DNA from: Phytohabitans maris
Lineage (GTDB): Bacteria; Actinomycetota; Actinomycetes; Mycobacteriales; Micromonosporaceae
NCBI RefSeq assembly: GCF_031085175.1
Contig: NZ_JAVHUY010000056.1
Coordinates: forward strand, 1-64,000
Direction: 5' to 3'
DNA: 64,000 nucleotides
The notes under the pieces: model-generated
What the model saw: the letters and a program-made list of their open reading frames with translations, nothing else
The model's database searches: none
What the model was told of the DNA's origin: nothing
Shown here: in pieces, positions 7,027 to 16,100 of the stretch
Layout of the letters: the number at the start of each line of letters is the position of its first letter
Numbering within the stretch: position 1 is the stretch's first letter
Program-made: the position numbers and the translations under genes

Positions 7027-8349
7027 ATGCCACGCGAGCCCGTACGTGAGATCGTCGCCGGCATCGACGGATCGGCCGGCGCCACCGCCGCGCTGGACCT
7101 GGCCGCCGCCGAGGCGGCCCTGCGCTCGGCCCCGCTCACCCTCGTACACGTCACCGCCGGCGACCGGTCGGGCGCCCTGCCGGACGCGGTCGCGCGGGTA
7201 CGGGCCACGCGTCCCGACCTCACCGTCCACGCCGAACGGCTCGGCGGCGACCCGGCGACCGCGCTCGCGTCCCGCTCGGCCGGCGCGAGCCTCCTCGTGC
7301 TCGGGCACGACGCCTACCGCCGCGGCCGGCGGGGCGCGCCACACACCACCGGCTCGGTCGCCGCGACCCTGCTCGGGCTCGCCACCGTGCCGGTCCTCGT
7401 CTGCCCCGAGAGCCCCGCGAGCGCCCACGGCGCGGGCCACCCGGCCACCGCAGGCGCAAGCGGGCCGGCCGCCGGCACCATCGGCGCGAGCGGGCCGGTC
7501 ATCGGCACCATCGGCGCGAGCGGGCCGGTCGCCGGCACCATCGGCGCGAGCGGGCCGGTCGCCGGCACCATCGGCGCGAGCAGGCCGGTCGCCGGGACCA
7601 TCGGCGCGAGCAGGCCGGTCGCCGGGACCATCGGCGCGAGCAGGCCGGTCGCCGGGACCATCGGCGCGAGCAGGCCGGTCGCCGGGACCATCGGCGCGAG
7701 CAGGCCGGTCGCCGGGACCGTCGGCGCGAGCAGGCCGGTCGCCGGGACCGTCGGCGCGAGCGGGCCGGTCGCCGGCTTGAGTGGCACGGGTCTGAGCGCG
7801 ACCGGCGGCGCGGGTGACGTGGTCGTCGGGGTCGACGGGACGCCCGGTTCGGGGGCGGCGCTGCGGTTCGGCTTCGCGGAGGCGGACCTGCGGCACGCCT
7901 CGCTGACCGCGATTCACCTCTGGCCGTCGGCGGACGACCAGAGCCCGAGCGGCCTGAGCGCGAGCAGCCAGGTCCCGGGCGACCGGAGCCCGGGCGGCGA
8001 GAGCCCGAGTGGGCGGAGCCCGGGCGGCCAGAGCCCGAGCCACTGGAGCACGAGCGGCCCGCGCCCGGACGGGCGGAGCACGAGCTTCCCGGGCCCGGAC
8101 GGGCGGAGCGCGGACGGGCTGAGCGCGGCGGAGGGGGCGTTCCTCGACCTGCTGGAGACCTGGTCCGCCAAGTACCCGGACGTTCCCGTCCGGCTGGCGG
8201 TCCGGCACGGCCTGGACGCGGCGATCGTGCTGGCCGCCGCGTCCCGTTCCGCGCGGCTCGTGGTGGTCGGCGGGCTGGCCGGGCCGGCCCTGTCGGCGCT
8301 GGTCACCCGGGCGGCGTGCCCCGTCGCGGTCATCCCCGCGACGGCTTGA
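7027..8349 (+). CDS. Two-domain universal stress protein with repeat linker
   Basis: 440 residues. The first UspA domain (about 1-135, starting EIVAGIDGSAGATAAL and ending TVPVLVCPE) is followed by a linker made of eleven 10-residue units (GASGPVAGTI type, residues 143-252). The second UspA domain (about 260-440) carries an S/G/P-rich insertion at about 300-365 and ends CPVAVIPA. Neither domain keeps the full G-x2-G-x9-G-S loop; the second is visibly shortened there (VVGGLAGPALSALVTRA). The start at 7027 has GGGAGG eight bases upstream. The linker is a coding minisatellite and could vary in length between strains. ATP binding is unlikely, and a scaffold role is only a guess. Confidence 0.82.
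   Translation: MPREPVREIVAGIDGSAGATAALDLAAAEAALRSAPLTLVHVTAGDRSGALPDAVARVRATRPDLTVHAERLGGDPATALASRSAGASLLVLGHDAYRRGRRGAPHTTGSVAATLLGLATVPVLVCPESPASAHGAGHPATAGASGPAAGTIGASGPVIGTIGASGPVAGTIGASGPVAGTIGASRPVAGTIGASRPVAGTIGASRPVAGTIGASRPVAGTIGASRPVAGTVGASRPVAGTVGASGPVAGLSGTGLSATGGAGDVVVGVDGTPGSGAALRFGFAEADLRHASLTAIHLWPSADDQSPSGLSASSQVPGDRSPGGESPSGRSPGGQSPSHWSTSGPRPDGRSTSFPGPDGRSADGLSAAEGAFLDLLETWSAKYPDVPVRLAVRHGLDAAIVLAAASRSARLVVVGGLAGPALSALVTRAACPVAVIPATA
7453..7782 (+). repeat. Coding minisatellite, eleven 30-bp units
   Basis: Eleven 30-bp direct repeats in phase with the reading frame. Units 5-10 carry an arginine codon (GASRP) and the others glycine (GASGP). Several adjacent units are nearly identical, which points to recent slippage or unequal crossing-over. 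There are no unique spacers. Confidence 0.95.
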
Positions 8350-8684
8350 AGCCGGACGCGAAGCGCTGAGGGCGCAGAGGGCGCCCACCGCCCGCGAAAG
8401 CGCAGAGGGCGCGCCACGGCGCAAAGCGCAGGGCCCATGGTCCGACACAATGCCTATCACGTGAATTCGATCAAGGTCAGGCGACTGTGCACCACGGACG
8501 ACCGGGACGGACGCCTCCTCGATCGGCAGCTCCAGACACGCAGGCGCCGATCCCGACGCGGCCCGCCCTCAGAAGCGGGACCGCTCCGCGCCGCCTAACG
8601 CCGATTGCGGGCCAACGATCACCGGTCACACCCGAGCCGACCGCCCTCCCCCATGGTCGGCACCGCGAGATCAGCCCAAGCCGG

Positions 8685-8735
8685 GGATCGTGGTACCTGG
8701 CTGTACCTCCAGCTACAGCCAACTACCACGATCCG
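8685..8735. repeat. Palindromic dispersed repeat, copy 1
   Basis: GGATCGTGGTACCTGGCTGT ... CTACCACGATCC forms a hairpin with an inner CTGTACC...GCTACAG stem. A related copy in the other orientation lies at 54840-54885, and a shorter hairpin with the same 11-bp arms is at 8812-8859. Confidence 0.6.
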
Positions 8736-8811
8736 CACGAGCCAACCAACCCCCCGAGGGGCACACCGACCCCGACCCCGAGTTCACCGCTCACAGCGAA
8801 CCATCCCAGCA

Positions 8812-8859
8812 GATCGTGGTACGGATCCGCCCGCGCAGGGGCGGTTGTGTACCACGATC
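8812..8859. repeat. Hairpin with GATCGTGGTAC arms
   Basis: Perfect 11-bp arms GATCGTGGTAC and GTACCACGATC around a 26-base GC-rich loop. The arms are the same as in the larger palindrome at 8685-8735. Confidence 0.55.
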
Positions 8860-8963
8860 TCGACGGCCACCCGGTGGTGTCCGGCACGGCCCACCCGGGC
8901 CGGTTCAACGGGCTGGGGTTCCTGAGCGTGCCCACGCTCACGGCCTTGATCGAATTCGGGTGA

Positions 8964-9026
8964 GTGGCATTGGGTCCGGATCGTCGCTCCCGCGGCCTCG
9001 CCCTCCGCGCTTGGTCGCGGTCACCC
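8964..9026. repeat. Dispersed intergenic repeat, copy A
   Basis: TGGCATTGGGTCCGGATCGT, then GCTCCCGCGG and CTTGGTCGCGG, is shared in blocks with 12060-12138 and, for the first block, with 55141-55195. It lies outside any gene. Confidence 0.45.
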
Positions 9027-9214
9027 CGCTTCGACCCGGTCCGCCGGGTTGTCGACGTGCCCCGTTTGTGCGTGCAGCTCGAGAGCTCCGCGCACAACAC
9101 GCCTCGGGTCCGGCGACAGCGCGGGAAACCCGCGCGGACCCAGGCAGCCGATGCGCGAGCGCAGAGACGCGGCGGCCGCGCGGCCGCCGCGTCCCGGGAG
9201 CGGACCAGGATCGA

Positions 9215-10255
9215 TCAGCCGTGCGACAGGACGACCTTGAGCGCGCCCGTCTCCGCCGGCTTGGCGAAGACGTCGTACGCGGCCATGAAGTCGTCCAGCG
9301 CGAACCGGTGCGTGATCATGTGGCCGACGTCGAGCTGGCCGGCGGCGAGCATGGTGAGCAGGGTCGGCGTCGAGTACGTGTCGACCAGGCCGGTCGTGAT
9401 CGTGATGTTCTTGATCCAGAGCTCCTCGAGGTGGAGCAGGGCCGGCTTGCCGTGCACGCCGACGTTCGCCACGTGGCCGCCGGGGCGCACGAGCGTCGTG
9501 CAGGCCTCGAACGACGCCGGCGAGCCGACCGCCTCGATGACGACGTCCGCGCCGAGCCCGCCGGTGATCGCCTGGACCACCTCGCGGGGGTCCTCGTCGG
9601 CGTTGACCGCGACGTCCGCCCCGAACTGCTTGGCCGCCTGCAGCCGGCTCGCCGCCTTGTCGACGGCGATGACGTGCGACGGTGAGTACAGCTTGGCGGT
9701 CAGGATCGCGGCCAGGCCGATCGGGCCGACCCCGACCACCACGACCGTGTCGCCGGGGCGCACCTTGCCGTTGAGGACGCCCACCTCGTACGACGTGGGG
9801 AGGATGTCGGCGAGCATGACGGCGGCCTCGTCGGTGACGTTCGCCGGGAGCCGGTAGGTGGACAGGTCGGCGAACGGCAGCCGGGCGTACCGCGCCTGCA
9901 CGCCGTCGACCCGGTGGCCGAGGATCCAGCCGCCGCCGCCCAGGCACTGCCCGTAGCTGCCGGCGCGGCAGTAGCGGCACACCCCGCACGCGGAGACGCA
10001 GGAGGCCAGGACGCGGTCGCCACGGTTGAGGCCGGTGACGCCGGTGCCGGTGTCGACGACGGTGCCGACCGCCTCGTGCCCGAGGATGCGGCCGGGCTCG
10101 ACCGCCGGTACGTCGCCGGCCAGGATGTGCAGGTCCGTGCCGCAGATCGTCACGGTGTCGACCTCGATGATGGCGTCGCGGGGATCGCTGATGGTGGGGT
10201 CGGGGACCTCGGTCCAGGACCTCTGCCCGGGCCCACCGTAGACGAGTGCTTTCAT
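9215..10255 (-). CDS. Zinc-dependent alcohol dehydrogenase
   Basis: 346-residue medium-chain dehydrogenase that oxidises an alcohol or reduces an aldehyde with NAD(P). GHEAVG carries the catalytic zinc ligands, the four-cysteine structural zinc lobe is C-x2-C-x2-C-x7-C (SACGVCRYCRAGSYGQC region), and the Rossmann loop is VGVGPIGL. Substrate cannot be told. The start at 10255 (MKALVYGGPG) is the family start and has GGAGGG upstream on the minus strand. A near-perfect DosR-type palindrome lies 76 bp upstream. Confidence 0.9.
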   Translation of the reverse strand: MKALVYGGPGQRSWTEVPDPTISDPRDAIIEVDTVTICGTDLHILAGDVPAVEPGRILGHEAVGTVVDTGTGVTGLNRGDRVLASCVSACGVCRYCRAGSYGQCLGGGGWILGHRVDGVQARYARLPFADLSTYRLPANVTDEAAVMLADILPTSYEVGVLNGKVRPGDTVVVVGVGPIGLAAILTAKLYSPSHVIAVDKAASRLQAAKQFGADVAVNADEDPREVVQAITGGLGADVVIEAVGSPASFEACTTLVRPGGHVANVGVHGKPALLHLEELWIKNITITTGLVDTYSTPTLLTMLAAGQLDVGHMITHRFALDDFMAAYDVFAKPAETGALKVVLSHG

Positions 10256-10331
10256 GAGTGCCCTCCAATCGTCTTCCCTCAAGCTGCGCCGGTCCGGGAA
10301 CGCGGTGCAGGGCCGGCCCGTACCCCGGCGG

Positions 10332-10347
10332 CGGGACCAAAGTCCCG
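10332..10347. promoter_or_regulatory. DosR-like box, best match in window
   Basis: CGGGACCAAAGTCCCG differs from the mycobacterial consensus core GGGACTWWAGTCCC at one central base. It lies 76 bp upstream of the alcohol dehydrogenase start on the minus strand and 40 bp past the end of the corA remnant. Confidence 0.65.
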
Positions 10348-10386
10348 ACCCGCCGCCTCCAGACCGCCCGAAGGCAAAACGAAGGG

Positions 10387-11033
10387 CTACAGCCAGCCGC
10401 GACGTTTGAATGCCACGTAGAGGGCGCCGCAAACGACCGCCATGAGGCCGAGCGACATCGGGTAGCCGGCGGCCCACTCCAGCTCCGGCATGTGCCGGAA
10501 GTTCATCCCGTACACGGTGCCGATGAGGTTGGGTGCGAAGAGGATCGCGGCCACCGCCGTCGCGTGGTCCGCCACGTCGCGCAGGTCCAGCAGCGGGCGC
10601 GCGGCCCGCTGGAACTCGATGACCTCGCGGGAGAGCTGGTAGATGCGGCGGGACACGCCCGGGTCGCCGAGGAAGACCTGGGTCTCGATCTCGTCGATGT
10701 CGTTCCGCAGGCCGGCCACGACCGGGCGTACCCGTCGACGACGCGGTCCAGGATCGCGTAGAGGACGGCCTCGGGACCGTGCGCGAGCAGGTGGATCTCG
10801 CCGAACCCGAACTCCTCGGCGATCGCCAGCAGCTGCGCCTCCGGCGGCTGGTAGAGGCCGATCCAGGCCATCGCGCCGGGCAGCTCGCGCCACCGCCGGT
10901 ACGCGCCGGTCAGGTCGGGGCCGCTGGCCACCCGGCGCCCGTCCCGGTAGATCGCCGCGTCCACGAAGGACTGCGGGGCGGCCGGGGCGGGGACGCGCCG
11001 GGGCGGATCCTGCTGTCCAGCATCGGGCGTCAC
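10387..11033 (-). pseudogene. Degenerate corA Mg2+/Co2+ channel remnant
   Basis: The C-terminal CorA hallmark is intact: first membrane helix AAILFAPNLIGTVYGMNF with the GMN selectivity motif, then YPMSLGLMAVVCGALYVAFKRRGWL. The rest is broken. A one-base deletion near 10734 shifts the frame between VVDGYA and PVVAGLRNDIDEIE. The soluble part also appears to have lost pieces: EEFGF joins directly to GEIHLLA, and RPLLDLRDVADHATAV joins directly to the membrane helix, where CorA proteins have about 50-60 more residues at each point. The total is about 215 codons against 300-370 in the family. A GTG at 11033 overlaps the stop of the upstream stress-protein gene. Sequencing error could explain the shift but not the deletions. 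Confidence 0.75.
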
Positions 11034-11911
11034 GCCGTCGCGGGCCGGACCACCGCGACCGGGCAATCCGCGTGGTGCAGCAGGGCCTGGCTGACCGAGC
11101 CGAGCAGCAGCCCGGCGAACCCGCCCCGGCCGCGCGCGCCGACGACGACCAGCTGGGCGCCCTGCGACTGCGCGACCATCGCCCGGGCCGCGCGGCCGTG
11201 CACGACCCGGTGCCCGACCAGCAGGTCCGGGTAGCGCTCGGTGAGGCCCGCGGTCGCCTCGAACAGCAGCCGGGACTCCTCCTCGGCGACCTGCTCGGGG
11301 TCGTACACCAGCGGCAGCATGTCGCCGGGCCCGGTCGAGCTGGGCCCGCTCCAGACGTGCACGGCGCGCAGGTCGGTCTTGCGCAGCACGGCCTCCTGCG
11401 CCGCGAACGCGACCGCCCGGTTCGAGTTGGGCGAGCCGTCCACGCCGACGACGACCGGCCCGTTCTCCCGGGGCGCGCCGCGGGCGACCAGCACCGGGCA
11501 GGCCGCGTGGGCGGCGACCTGCACGCCCACCGAGCCGACCAGCAGACCGGTGAACCCGCCGAGGCCGCGGGCCCCGAGCACCAGCGCGTAGGCGTGCCGC
11601 GACTCGCCGACCAGGACGGCCGCGACGCCGCCGGTGACCACCTCGCCGGAGGCCCGCACCCTCGGGTCGCACCCCTCGGCGCAGGCCAGGGCGTCGCGGA
11701 CGATCTGCTCCGCGTCGTTGCGCAGCCCGCCCTCCGGCGGGCCGTAGGGCGACGGGCCGAGCGGCACGCGCAGCAGCGGCCAGACGAACCCGTGCACCAC
11801 CCGCAACGGCCGATCCCGCTCCACCGCGGTCCGGACCGCCAGAGCCACCGCGGCGGTACTCGCCGCCGAGCCGTCGACACCGACGACCACCGGAGCTGTC
11901 ATGACGTCCAC
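11030..11911 (-). CDS. Universal stress protein, tandem two-domain
   Basis: 293 residues with two UspA domains (about 5-145 and 152-293). Both ATP loops are complete: GARGLGGFTGLLVGS and GARGRGGFAGLLLGS, and both domains end CPV[LA]V[AV]R. Start alternatives are 11911 (MDVMTAP) and 11902 (MTAPVVVG); GGGGGTGGACGTC upstream allows either. The stop overlaps the corA remnant start (GTGA). A DosR-like half-perfect box lies 66 bp upstream. Confidence 0.92.
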   Translation of the reverse strand: MDVMTAPVVVGVDGSAASTAAVALAVRTAVERDRPLRVVHGFVWPLLRVPLGPSPYGPPEGGLRNDAEQIVRDALACAEGCDPRVRASGEVVTGGVAAVLVGESRHAYALVLGARGLGGFTGLLVGSVGVQVAAHAACPVLVARGAPRENGPVVVGVDGSPNSNRAVAFAAQEAVLRKTDLRAVHVWSGPSSTGPGDMLPLVYDPEQVAEEESRLLFEATAGLTERYPDLLVGHRVVHGRAARAMVAQSQGAQLVVVGARGRGGFAGLLLGSVSQALLHHADCPVAVVRPATA

Positions 11912-11977
11912 CCCCTCACACCCCCAGCGTGCGCGACGTCGCGTTGATCAAGCAGGGCCGGTCGGCCCCGCCCCGCC

Positions 11978-11993
11978 GGGACCGAAGGCACCC
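11978..11993. promoter_or_regulatory. Degenerate DosR-like box
   Basis: GGGACCGAAGGCACCC keeps GGGACC and a trailing CCC but with two extra bases. It lies 66 bp upstream of the stress-protein start at 11911. Confidence 0.35.
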
Positions 11994-12059
11994 AACACCG
12001 ATCCGCTCCGCCCGACCCGCGCTCAAGTTACCCCCGGAAACCGGGTCGAAAGGCGAGAA

Positions 12060-12138
12060 TCCGGGCTACCGCGACGTCCGCCGTGGTCCAGACCGTTGCT
12101 CCCGCGGCCGCACCCGCCGCGGCTGGTCGCGGCCAGCC
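12060..12138. repeat. Dispersed intergenic repeat, copy B
   Basis: CGGGCTACCGCGACGTCCGC, then CGTGGTCCAGACC and GCTCCCGCGG, matches the complement of 55141-55195 in its first part and 8964-9026 in its second. It sits in the gap between two minus-strand genes. Confidence 0.45.
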
Positions 12139-12163
12139 CTTTTCCGCCCGCGGCGGAAAGGCG

Positions 12164-12325
12164 TCAGACGGCCGGGCCGGCGGCGCGCTGGTCGGCGCGG
12201 GCGGAACGGGTCGCGGTGCGTCCGTAGTAAAGGGAGCGGGCCGTCCAGAAGTGGGACTCGTGGGGGTTGCGCCGGGCGACCTCCTGGTAGTGCCACGCCA
12301 GGCTGAGCGCCTCGCGACTGGACAT
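12164..12325 (-). CDS. Small hypothetical protein
   Basis: 53 residues, starting MSSREALSLAWHYQEVARR. I do not recognise the family. The call rests on a strong ribosome site, GGAGGAGG, seven bases before the ATG at 12325, and on a non-repetitive, helix-prone sequence (residues 2-35) rich in W, Y, H and R. It sits between the FMN-barrel protein and the stress protein, all on the minus strand. It may be a small member of the stress island. Confidence 0.55.
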   Translation of the reverse strand: MSSREALSLAWHYQEVARRNPHESHFWTARSLYYGRTATRSARADQRAAGPAV

Positions 12326-12390
12326 GCCGCAACCTCCTCCACTGTGGACTCGTACGCCGGTCGGCATAGGGAGCGCCGCGTCAACGGCGG

Positions 12391-12891
12391 TCACTCCCTT
12401 CCGGCGACCGGGACCCGCGCGCGGGCCAGGGCCGGTACCCGCATCCGCGCCAGCGGCACGCCGACGCCGTACGTGACGAAGTGGCCGCGTGGCACGATCT
12501 CGACGAGGCAGGCGCTGGTCCGGCGCTCCGGCGGCAGCAACGGGCCAAGCTCGCCGGCCAGCGGGCCGGGCGGCAGCGCGCCGGCCGGGTGCACGATCGC
12601 GGTCGCGGCGAAGCTGATCGTCGCCGGCGGGATCGGCAGGAGCAGCGCCATGAGGCCGCCGCGGCGCACCGGCACGGTGACCGCGACGTCCCCGTTCACG
12701 GCGATGTGGCGGGCCTTCCAGCTGTCCTCGGCGACGGCCGCGTACATCTTGCGGTCGACCAGGCGGTAGACCACGCCGCTCGAGCGTGGCTCGCCCCTGG
12801 GGGTGGTGTAGCTCAGGACCGCGAACGAGGCCTTGGCGAGCGTGTCCCAGACCAGCTCGCGGGCGCCGTGGCGTTCGGCGACTGTCGACAC
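12391..12891 (-). CDS. Pyridoxamine 5'-phosphate oxidase-like FMN split-barrel protein
   Basis: 166 residues of the FMN-binding split-barrel superfamily: ELVWDTLAKASFAVLSYTTPRGEPRSS is the first strand pair, and YAAVAEDSWKARHIAVNGDVAVTVPV the flavin-edge segment. Members reduce nitro compounds, F420 or flavins, or bind heme. DosR-regulated relatives exist in mycobacteria. The start at 12891 is a GTG with GGGAGG five bases upstream. It is divergent from narG; two DosR-like boxes lie in the 285-bp gap. Confidence 0.8.
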   Translation of the reverse strand: MSTVAERHGARELVWDTLAKASFAVLSYTTPRGEPRSSGVVYRLVDRKMYAAVAEDSWKARHIAVNGDVAVTVPVRRGGLMALLLPIPPATISFAATAIVHPAGALPPGPLAGELGPLLPPERRTSACLVEIVPRGHFVTYGVGVPLARMRVPALARARVPVAGRE

Positions 12892-12969
12892 GGGGTACCT
12901 CCCTGCTCTCGCTCTCGACGGTGCGCCTTCGCGACCTTGACCGGTCAGGAGCGGTCGACCCCGGCGCGG

Positions 12970-12983
12970 GGGCCGAACGTCCC
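12970..12983. promoter_or_regulatory. DosR-like box
   Basis: GGGCCGAACGTCCC, 78 bp upstream of the FMN-barrel gene on the minus strand. Together with the box at 13051 it occupies the divergent promoter shared with narG. Confidence 0.5.
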
Positions 12984-13050
12984 GGACGGCGGCGCGGGCC
13001 GTCGCACGGCGTCCCGCGGGCGCGCCAGGGGGCCGCGGCCCGATCTGGTC

Positions 13051-13064
13051 GGGACCTTTGGCCC
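13051..13064. promoter_or_regulatory. DosR-like box
   Basis: GGGACCTTTGGCCC, 112 bp upstream of the narG start. It keeps the two GGG/CCC arms and the A/T-rich centre of the consensus. Confidence 0.55.
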
Positions 13065-13176
13065 TTCGGCTGCGGCCCGCTGCCGCACACCATGTTCCTG
13101 GCGTGTTTCGTTCCGGTTGCGTCCTGACGATGCCTCGGCGAAGATCGGGATCAAGAGTACATTTCGGGGAGGTGCG

Positions 13177-16100
13177 ATGGCGGTCGACGAGCGGCCGACC
13201 GCGACCGGCGGGGCTGGGCGCGCGCTGCTCGCTCTCGGCGGCCTCGTGCGTCGGGCCGAGGTGTCGCCGGACGGGCGGGCGCTGTACCAGATCGGCGGGC
13301 GCGATGCGGACACCTTCTACCGCGACCGCTGGTCGTACGACAAGGTGGTGCGCTCGACGCACGGCGTCAACTGCACCGGTTCCTGCTCGTGGAAGGTGTA
13401 CGTCAAGGACGGCATCATCACGTGGGAGGCGCAGCAGACCGACTACCCCTCGGTCGGCCCGGACCGCCCGGAGTACGAGCCGCGCGGCTGCCCGCGGGGT
13501 GCGGCTTTCTCGTGGTACACGTACTCCCCGACCCGGGTGCGCTACCCGTACGCGCGCGGCGTGCTGGTCCAGATGTACCGGGAGGCGAAGGCGCGGCTCG
13601 GCGACCCGGTCGCGGCGTGGGCCGACATCCAGGGCGACCCGGAGCGCCGCCGCGCCTACCAGCGGGCCCGGGGCAAGGGCGGCCTGGTGCGGGTGGCCTG
13701 GGACGAGGCACTCGAGATGGTCGCCGCCGCCCACGTGCACGCCATCAAGGAGTACGGCCCGGACCGGGTGGCCGGCTTCTCCCCGATCCCGGCGATGTCG
13801 ATGGTGTCGCACGCGGCCGGCGCCCGGTTCGTCTCGCTGATCGGCGGGGCGATGCTGTCGTTCTACGACTGGTACGCCGACCTGCCGGTCGCCTCGCCGC
13901 AGGTGTTCGGCGACCAGACCGACGTGCCCGAGTCCGGCGACTGGTGGGACGCGGCGTACCTGATGCTCTGAGGCTCGAACGTGCCGGTGACCCGGACGCC
14001 GGACGCCCACTGGATGGCCGAGGCCCGCTACCGCGGGCAGAAGGTCGTCGTGGTCAGCCCGGACTACGCCGACAGCGTGAAGTTCGCCGACGAGTGGCTG
14101 CCCGCCGCGCCGGGTACCGACGGTGCCCTCGCCATGGCGATGGGGCACGTCATCCTCAAGGAGTTCTTCGTCGACCGGGTCACGCCGCGGTTCGTCGACT
14201 ACGTGACCCGCTACACCGACCTGCCGTACCTGGTCACCCTGGTCCCGGGCGCGGACGGCGCGCTGCGGCCGGGGAAGTTCCTGACCGCGGCGGACCTGGG
14301 CGAGACGGACCGGGAGGCGGCCTTCCGGCCGGTCGTGTGGGACGGGGCGACGAACGCCGCGGCCGTGCCGAACGGCTCGCTCGGCCACCGGTACGCCGAG
14401 GCCGGAGTGGGGCGGTGGAACCTCGACCTCGGCGACCTCCGCCCGACACTGTCGTGTGTGGAGGGTGCGGACGGCGAGGCGGTCGAGGTCGAGCTCCCCC
14501 GGTTCGACACCACGCCGGCCGGGGTGCTGCGCCGCGGCGTGCCCACGCGGCGGGTCGCGGGCCACACCGTCACCACCGTCCACGACCTGATGCTCGCGCA
14601 GTACGGCGTGGCCCGCGCCGGGCTGCCCGGGCGGTGGCCGTCGTCCTATCAGGACGGTGACGAGCCGTACACGCCGGCGTGGCAGGAGCCGATCACCGGG
14701 GTACCGGCCGCCGCGTGCGCCCGGATCGCCCGGGAGTTCGCCGACAACGCCGACCGGTCGGGCGGCCGTTCGATGATCATCATGGGCGCGGGCACCAACC
14801 ACTGGTTCCACTCCGACACCATCTACCGGGCGATGCTCGCGCTGACCACGCTGACCGGCTGCCAGGGCGTCAACGGCGGCGGCTGGGCGCACTACGTCGG
14901 GCAGGAGAAGTGCCGGCCGGTCACCGGCTGGGCGCAGCTCGCGTTCGGGCTGGACTGGTCGCGCCCACCCCGGCAGATGATCGGCACCGCCTACTGGTAC
15001 CTGCACACCGACCAGTGGCGCTACGACACGTACGACGCCGGCGTGCTGGCCAGCCCCACCGGGGACGGGCGGTTCGCCGGGCGGCACACCGCGGACCTGC
15101 TCGCCCAGTCCGCACGGCTCGGCTGGATGCCGAGCATGCCGACGTTCGACCGCAACCCGCTCGACGTGGCCGACGAGGCCCTGGCCGAGCGCCCCGACGA
15201 CCCGGCGTCCTATGTGGACGAGGCGCTACGGGGCGGCCGGCTCGGCTTCGCCGGCCAGGATCCGGACGCGCCGGAGAACTGGCCGCGGGTCCTCACCGTC
15301 TGGCGGGCCAACCTGCTCGGCTCGTCGGCCAAGGGCAACGAGTACTTCCTGCGTCACCTGCTCGGCACCGACGCCTCCCTGCGCGCCGCCGAGGCCGCCC
15401 CGGAGCAGCGACCGTCCGATGTGGTCTGGCGTGACGCGGCGCCGGAGGGAAAGCTCGACCTGCTGCTGTCGCTGGACTTCCGGATGACCTCCACCACCCT
15501 CTTCTCCGACGTGGTGCTGCCGGCCGCGACCTGGTATGAGAAGCACGACCTGTCCAGCACGGACATGCACCCGTTCGTGCACGCGTTCACGCCGGCGATC
15601 GCCCCGCCGTGGCAGACCCGCACCGACTTCGCCGCGTTCCACGCCCTGGCCCGCGCCTTCTCCGACCTCGCCGCCACCCACCTGGGCGTACGCAAGGACC
15701 TGGTCGTCGTGCCGCTGCTGCACGACACGCCGGACGCGCTCGCGACGCCCGGCGGGGTGGTCCGGGACTGGGCGGACGGCGGCACGATGCCGAAGTTCGT
15801 CGTGGTGGAACGGGACTACGGCGCGGTCGCCGACAAGATGGCCGCCCTCGGTCCGCTGCTGGACCGGCTGGGCACCACCACCAAGGGCGTCACCGTCGAC
15901 GTCAACCCCGAGATCCAGACGCTCGCCCGCACCAACGGGGTGGTCGACGGCCGGCCCCGCCTGGACACCGACGTCCGGGCCGCCGAGGCGATCCTGGCCC
16001 TCTCCGGCACGACCAACGGCCGGGTCGCCACCGCCGGCTTCCACTTCCTGGAACGGCGTACCGGCACCGCCCTCGCCGACCTCGCCGCCGAGCACGAGGG

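Larger units (their letters stand above)
8463..8957. repeat. Segment bounded by inverted ends, possible MITE
   Basis: GAATTCGATCAAGG at the left is repeated inverted as CCTTGATCGAATTC at the right, about 495 bp apart, enclosing the GATCGTGGTAC hairpins. It has no coding capacity. A non-autonomous mobile element is one reading; the flanks show no clear target duplication. Confidence 0.35.
8350..9214. other. Gene-free intergenic stretch with palindromic repeats
   Basis: 865 bp between a plus-strand stress protein and the minus-strand alcohol dehydrogenase. Open frames here (for example 8487-8963) are proline/arginine-rich, lack ribosome sites and resemble no family. The region holds hairpins built on GATCGTGGTAC/GTACCACGATC, a pair of inverted ends at 8463 and 8957, and a copy of another dispersed repeat. 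No RNA gene was recognised. Confidence 0.6.

Noticed and set aside
7453-7782. CRISPR-like array of regular 30-bp repeats
   Set aside because: The units are directly adjacent with no unique spacers, are in phase with a coding frame, and no cas genes are near. It is a coding minisatellite.
8431-8443. DosR-like box GGGCCCATGGTCC
   Set aside because: It lies after the end of a gene with no start codon within a sensible distance on either strand; probably chance in GC-rich sequence.
8487-8963. Possible 158-residue protein in the gap after the repeat-linked stress protein
   Set aside because: No ribosome site, proline/serine/threonine-rich sequence without motifs, and it runs through hairpin repeats.
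13969-13971. TGA in narG as a selenocysteine codon
   Set aside because: The aligned residue in NarG is tryptophan, not cysteine, and the molybdenum ligand in this family is the aspartate upstream; no hairpin typical of selenocysteine insertion was seen directly after the TGA.
12391-15087. Minus-strand open frame of about 900 codons opposite narG
   Set aside because: Only its last 166 codons match a family (FMN split-barrel), starting at the GTG at 12891 with a ribosome site. The rest is narG read backwards.
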